Positions 60,053 through 64,000 of a DNA stretch of 64,000 bases are shown piece by piece. The notes beneath the pieces were generated by a model. That model was not told the origin of the DNA. It saw nothing but the letters and a program-made list of their open reading frames with translations, and searched no databases. The DNA is from Neopusillimonas aromaticivorans (GTDB lineage: Bacteria > Pseudomonadota > Gammaproteobacteria > Burkholderiales > Burkholderiaceae_B): positions 1,922,001 through 1,986,000 of the forward strand of contig NZ_CP128233.1 of assembly GCF_030344915.1 (NCBI RefSeq), read 5' to 3'. The translations under genes and the position numbers were made by a program. Every line of letters begins with the position of its first letter. The first letter of the stretch is position 1.

Positions 60053-61372
60053 GCTGAAGCAGCCCGTTGACCGCTTTCAGGTCGGCGTCGGTTAATGTGC
60101 CGGCGGCGGCCTTCAGGCGTAAGCCAGACAGCAGGGTCGCATAGCGCGCATTGGCCAGGGCACGCTGGGTTTCGTAAAGCTGCTGCTGGGCGTTCAAGAC
60201 GTCGATATTGACGCGCACACCCACTTCGTAACCGGTCTGGTTGGCCTGCAGCGATGCCAGGCTGGATTTTTCAGCCGCCAGCAATGCATTGACCTGAGCC
60301 AGACCAGAGACAACCCCTGAAAAATATTGCTGTGTTTGCTGCACAGAGACCCGGCGGGCGGATTCCAGGTCGTAGCGTGAGCGTTGCAGCAGCGAGGTCT
60401 GTTCGCGGACCTTTGATGAGATCCCCCGCCTGAGAACAGGGGGATGGTCAGTTGGACACCGACGGTACTGTCAACTGATCTGGGGCCCGCCCTTGGGCCA
60501 TAAACGCCCCGGTCGCTGGACGAACCCGACTGGGCGTAAAAATCAAGCGTCGGGTAATGCCCGCTTTTGGCAATGCTGATTTCTTTTTCGGCCACCTGGG
60601 TATCGAGCATGGCGCGTGCCACTTCCAGGCTGGCGGTGCGAGCCTGGTCGGTCCAGTCGGTGATGCGGGCTGGTTCGGGTGGTGGCAGGGTGATGTCTGT
60701 GGACAGGCCGGCCAGGGTTTCAGGCCGTTCGTTGATGATGCGCTGTAGTTGGTCAAGGCTGACTTCCAAGACATTGCGTGCCTGGATTTCATTCGCCGTG
60801 ATCAGGTCAAGACGGGCTTGGGCTTCGTAGGTGTCGGCAATGGTGGCGCTGCCCAGTTCAAAACCCTTGCGCGCCGCTTCAAGCTGGTTACTGATCGCTT
60901 TCTTTTGAGCATCAAGGGTTTTCAGGGTGTCTTGCGCGGCCAGAACGTCAAAATAGGCCTGGGCAACGCGCAGCATCAGGTCTTGCCAGGCCTGTTGAAC
61001 GGACAGATCGGCCGACTGGACTTGAAACTGTGATTGTTTCAGTTTTTCCCATTGGGCGATGTCGATGATGGGTTGGGTCAGGGTAACCGCCCACACCCCG
61101 CGCCGTGAGCTGCGGCTGTCATCCAGGCTGGTGTTGCGCGTGTTGTCGATTTCTGCACCGGTGCTGGCCGTAAGAAAAGGTAGCAGAAGGGCGCGCGCCT
61201 GGGGTATTTTTTCTTGAGCAGCGTTGCGACTGGCTTGTGCCGATGCATACACCGGATCGCGCTCGAGCGCCATTTGCCAGACCTGCAGCAAATTGTAGGG
61301 TTGCGCCATGGCCTGCCCACCCCATAGCGCCAGCATGGTGCCAATTGCCAGAAACCGTCGCACGCTACGCAC
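60043..61372 (-). CDS. tolC: TolC-family outer-membrane efflux channel, two frameshifts
   Basis: Outer-membrane channel, about 443 residues. Signal peptide (RRFLAIGTMLALWGGQAMAQ), then two OEP repeats with long alpha-helical stretches and the family elements GVWAVTLTQPIIDIAQWEKL, RKGFELGSATIADTYEAQAR and TGYEVGVRVNIDVLNAQQQL. One base is missing in the run 60423-60427 (IPLFSGGG / ISSKVREQ) and one in 60046-60049, which would give the stop just after GLLQPTP. The GTG at 61372 follows the pcm stop at once. It serves multidrug efflux or type I secretion; partner genes are not in the window. Confidence 0.88.
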
Positions 61373-62053
61373 TCAGAACTTGAATTGCGGTTGGGCTGTG
61401 CCGCGCAGCGGCTTGATGACCGTATCGAACAGTGATTCGGTTTCAAAGCTGGCCGCACTGGTGCGGGTGATACGCCACGCGGTCATGACTGGCAGGTTGC
61501 CAACGACAACGACCATGCGCCCGCCGATACACAGTTGGTACTTGAGTGGATCGGGGATGGCGGGTACAGAACCGGTGAGCAGGATGGCATCGTATTCGGC
61601 GGTACCCCAGCCCGCATGGCCATCGCCAACCTCAACGGTGACTTTGCTGATGTGCTCGCGTTGCAGGTTTTCAGTGGCGAATGCTGCAATTTTGCTGTCG
61701 ATCTCCACCGTGGTGACCTGTTGAGCCAGCCGGGCGAGCAAAGCCGCCTGGTAGCCCGAGCCTGTACCGATTTCAAGTACGCAGTCAGTAGGGTCGAGCA
61801 ACAGTTCCTGGGCCAGCCGCGCCTCTATTTTCGGGGTGAGCATGGTTTCATGCGTATCGATGGCATTGATGATCAGGGGCAGTTCAACATCAGAGAACGC
61901 CAAGGCCTTCATGCCTTGCGGAACGAAGCGTTCGCGCGGGACATCGAACAGGGCCTGCAGCACGGTTTTGTCAAAGACATTCCAGGGACGAATTTGCTGT
62001 TCGACCATATTGAAACGGGCTTGTTCGACGTTGGATAGACCTGTGGCGTTCAT
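61373..62053 (-). CDS. protein-L-isoaspartate O-methyltransferase-like protein
   Basis: 226 residues of the PCMT family. SAM motif VLEIGTGSGYQAALLARLA, then VTTVEIDSKIAAFATENLQR, VEVGDGHAGWGTAEYDAILL, and IGGRMVVVVGN. The N-terminus (ARFNMVEQQIRPWNVFDKTV) is the variant found just upstream of tolC in betaproteobacteria, lacking the usual MVxxxxxxGI start of Pcm, so true isoaspartyl repair is not assured. Start chosen at 62053 (MNATGLSN). It abuts tolC: TGA is followed at once by GTG. The frame is intact. Confidence 0.87.
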   Translation of the reverse strand: MNATGLSNVEQARFNMVEQQIRPWNVFDKTVLQALFDVPRERFVPQGMKALAFSDVELPLIINAIDTHETMLTPKIEARLAQELLLDPTDCVLEIGTGSGYQAALLARLAQQVTTVEIDSKIAAFATENLQREHISKVTVEVGDGHAGWGTAEYDAILLTGSVPAIPDPLKYQLCIGGRMVVVVGNLPVMTAWRITRTSAASFETESLFDTVIKPLRGTAQPQFKF

Positions 62054-62083
62054 AACCTTTCGATGCAAAAAATAAAGTTGAAC

Positions 62084-62949
62084 TTATTGTACCCATTCGG
62101 TGACGGCTGCGGCGTTGCCGTTCAGACTGCAGTCAGACGCCCTGCCACCAGGGTGGAAGTGGTGGACCGGACCGTGCCCGTTGCCCACCTGGAGTTCGTC
62201 TGCATGTTCAATGGCGGCGACCAGGTAGGCTTTGGCACGGCGTGCTGCCTCGACGAAATCGGGGGTTTGCGGCAGCAGTGCGGCCAGTGCGGCTGACAGT
62301 GTGCAGCCCGTGCCGTGAGTGTTGCGGGTGGCAATGCGATGACCTGGCAGCTCGATGAGTTTGTCGCCATCGTGCAGCAGGTCGATGGTATCGTTGCCGG
62401 GCAAGTGGCCGCCCTTCAGAAATACCCAGCGCTGGCCGTCGTCGTTCAGCAGGCGGCGCAAACGTTCGGCCACGCGTCGCATTTCTTTGACGCTGTCAAC
62501 CGGGCTCATGCCCAGCAGTACACCGGCCTCGGGCAGGTTGGGCGTGAGTACGGTTGCCGTGGGCAACAGGCTTTCACGCAATTCATTGATGGCGGGTTTT
62601 TCGAGCAGGGCGTCGCCGCTTTTGGCGATCATGACCGGATCGAGCACGATGTGAGCCGGTTTCCAGTGCGCCAGTCGTTCAGCCACGACCCGCGTCACGG
62701 CCTGTTGGCCCAGCATGCCGATTTTGACGGCGTCAATGCGCACATCGTCGAACAGGGTGTCGATTTGTTGCGCCACAAATTCGGGAGGGACGGGTGCAAT
62801 GCCGGTAACGCCGCGCGTATTCTGGGCGGTCAGTGCCGCAACTACTGCGGTGCCGTAGGCCCCAGTGCACTCATGGCCTTGATGTCAGCGAGGATGCCGG
62901 CACCGCCAGAGGGGTCGATCCCGGCGATGGAAAGCGTATTTGGAATCAT
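62084..62949 (-). CDS. thiD: hydroxymethylpyrimidine (phosphate) kinase ThiD, one frameshift
   Basis: Phosphorylates HMP and HMP-P for thiamine synthesis. Ribokinase-fold motifs LSIAGIDPSGGAGILADIKA, VVAALTAQNTRGVTGI, VLDPVMIAKSGDALLEKPAI, LTPNLPEAGVLLG and GTGCTLSAALAALL. One G on the coding strand is missing in the run 62860-62863, between MSALG and AYGTAVVAAL; repair gives about 288 residues. Its ATG overlaps the thiG stop by one base (TAATG). No thiamine-pyrophosphate riboswitch was recognised upstream. Confidence 0.94.
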
Positions 62950-63747
62950 TATTTGCCCCGGGACTGGATCAGCCCTTCGGTGGGCGAACTTGGGCTGGCG
63001 GTGTAGTACTTGCGTGGCATGCGGCCTGCCAGAAAGGCTTCGCGTCCGGCTTCTACGGCTTTTTCATGGCGCTGGCCATCAGTACCGGGTTTTGTGCACC
63101 CGCAATGGCGGTGTTCATCAAGACGCCGTCACAGCCCAGTTCCATGGCAATGGCGGCGTCGGAAGCCGTGCCAACCCCGGCGTCAACCAGCACCGGCACA
63201 TGGGCCTGGTCAATGATCAGACGCAGATTCCAGGGGTTGAGAATACCCATGCCCGAACCGATCAGCGACGCCAGCGGCATGACCGCGATGCAGCCGATGT
63301 CTTCGAGCATGCGGCACTGGATCGGGTCATCGGTGCAATAAACCATGACATCAAAGCCATCATCGACCAGAGTCTTGGCGGCCTTGAGCGTTTCAGGCAT
63401 ATTGGGGAAAAGATTGTCAGCACTGCCCAGAACCTCGAGCTTGACCAGTGCGTGGCCGTCGAGCAGTTCACGTGCCAGTCGCAGTGTACGTACGGCGTCT
63501 TCGGCGGTAAAGCAGCCGGCGGTGTTGGGCAGGATGGTGAAGCGGGAGGAGGCAGGAAATCGAGCAGGTTCGGCTCGTTGGCGTTCTGGCCGATGTTGGT
63601 GCGGCGAATGGCGACGGTAACGATTTCGGCGCCACTGGCATCAATGGCTTCGCGGGTTTCCTGGAAGTCTTTGTATTTTCCGGTACCGACCAGCAAACGG
63701 GAGTTGTAGGTTTTGCCAGCCAGCGTGAAGATGTCGTTTGAGTTCAT
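62949..63747 (-). CDS. thiG: thiazole synthase ThiG, two frameshifts
   Basis: Builds the thiazole ring of thiamine from DXP, dehydroglycine and ThiS-thiocarboxylate. N-terminus MNSNDIFTLAGKTYNSRLLV then GTGKYKDFQETREAIDASGA; the Schiff-base Lys is in LVKLEVLGSADNLFPNMPET; phosphate-binding PVLVDAGVGTASDAAIAMEL and CDGVLMNTAIAGAQNPVLMA. One base is missing near 63541-63552 and one A in the run 63060-63064; repair gives about 266 residues ending SPTEGLIQSRGK. It starts the unit with thiD; thiS is not seen next to it. Confidence 0.93.
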
Positions 63748-63907
63748 GGGATGAAAATTGCGCAAGTTGAGGGCCGGGCAGGCCTGACGGCCCGGCAATG
63801 GGGTCTATTGTAGAGTCAGAGCGCGCTTCTTGCGCACCCGGGCGGGACCCACCCTCGCAAGTTACAATACCGCCCAGAATTCCTTTTTAATCAACAGGTC
63901 TCGCCGC
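63748..63907. promoter_or_regulatory. divergent promoter region between thiG and metH
   Basis: 160 bases. TACAAT at 63863-63868 fits a -10 for metH about 40 bases before its GTG. I saw no thiamine (THI box), SAM or SAH riboswitch consensus on either strand. Confidence 0.35.
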
Positions 63908-64000
63908 GTGTCATATCCAAAGTTGCCCTATCCCTTGTCGTCTTACACCCACGGTGCCGAATTTGTCCGGCGGCTGGCGTCTCGCATCCTGGTGCTGGAC
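63908..64000 (+). CDS. metH: cobalamin-dependent methionine synthase MetH, N-terminus only
   Basis: The last 93 bases hold a GTG start (63908) and 31 codons. The read ending in SRILVLD matches the start of the homocysteine-methyltransferase domain, whose next residues in MetH are GAMGTMIQ. The gene runs out of the window. It is divergent from thiG-thiD. A TACAAT -10-like hexamer at 63863-63868 is the only promoter hint. The identification rests on a very short stretch. Confidence 0.65.
   Translation, partial: MSYPKLPYPLSSYTHGAEFVRRLASRILVLD

Noticed and set aside
62315..63709. Long open frame (464 codons) on the plus strand
   Set aside because: It runs antisense to thiD and thiG, both with strong motifs; the frame stays open because of high GC content and third-position bias. 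No recognisable domain in the translation.
63748..63907. Thiamine, SAM or SAH riboswitch upstream of thiG or metH
   Set aside because: No CTGAGA/ACCC...GAACCTGATC-type pattern for thiamine, nor recognisable SAM or SAH aptamer core, on either strand.

Overview
The window looks like the chromosome of a betaproteobacterium, most likely Burkholderiales family Alcaligenaceae. The 16S gene, the betaproteobacterial 5S, and gene neighbourhoods such as rapZ-hprK-ptsN-hpf-lptB-lptA-lptC-kdsC-kdsD and gpmA-envC-ctpA-moeB point that way. This rests on memory of sequences and gene order, not on a search. Apart from the rRNA operon and a small aromatic-oxygenase operon, the content is housekeeping.

Layout: (1) 88-3157, a four-gene Rieske oxygenase operon in the order reductase, large subunit, small subunit, ferredoxin, matching salicylate 5-hydroxylase (nagAa-G-H-Ab). 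(2) 3372-3619, a small GlsB/YeaQ membrane protein, then an AT-rich leader. (3) 4886-10379, a complete rRNA operon: 16S, tRNA-Ile(GAT), tRNA-Ala(TGC), 23S, 5S, with leader promoters, boxA elements, processing stems and a strong terminator. (4) 10540-19141, RNA modification and translation genes (an RluA-type synthase, def, fmt, rimO, rsmB), plus yggS, a lone amino-acid binding protein and dprA. (5) 19138-22765, DUF4390 plus an NtrY/NtrX-like two-component pair. (6) 22785-27341, bioC-like, comF, trmL, gpsA, secB, grxC and a rhodanese. (7) 27431-32751, gpmA, envC, ctpA, a ThiF/MoeB enzyme and a HAD phosphatase. (8) 32754-36995, argB, a TlpA-like protein, a BON lipoprotein, a SIS protein, yraN and rsmI. 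(9) 37098-45911, a nitroreductase, rlpA, the regulatory PTS cluster, LPS export and Kdo genes, and apt. (10) 46050-54263, ilvA, a YqaA-like protein, a 1,314-residue flavo/iron-sulfur dehydrogenase, phoR and phoB. (11) 54397-60052, ubiE, a Tim44-like protein, ubiJ, ubiB, a ferritin-like protein and rfaE2. (12) 60043-64000, tolC, a pcm-like gene, thiD, thiG and the start of metH.

The most striking property concerns the data rather than the biology. About 40 single-base losses, nearly all in runs of three or more identical bases, break the reading frames of 30 otherwise complete genes. The tRNA-Ala acceptor stem has lost a G in the same way. Restoring one base at each site yields full-length, family-typical proteins, so I annotate these as single genes with probable sequencing or assembly indels, not as pseudogenes. 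Reported coordinates are those of the sequence as given; residue numbers refer to the restored proteins.

I did not find a CRISPR array, prophage, insertion sequence, integron or toxin-antitoxin module, nor convincing evidence of an undescribed system. The biologically most interesting points are the stand-alone salicylate 5-hydroxylase-type operon, an NtrX-like regulator without the sigma-54 AAA+ domain together with an empty rpoN slot between hpf and lptB, the giant DUF3683 oxidoreductase, and an uncharacterised ferritin-like diiron protein.
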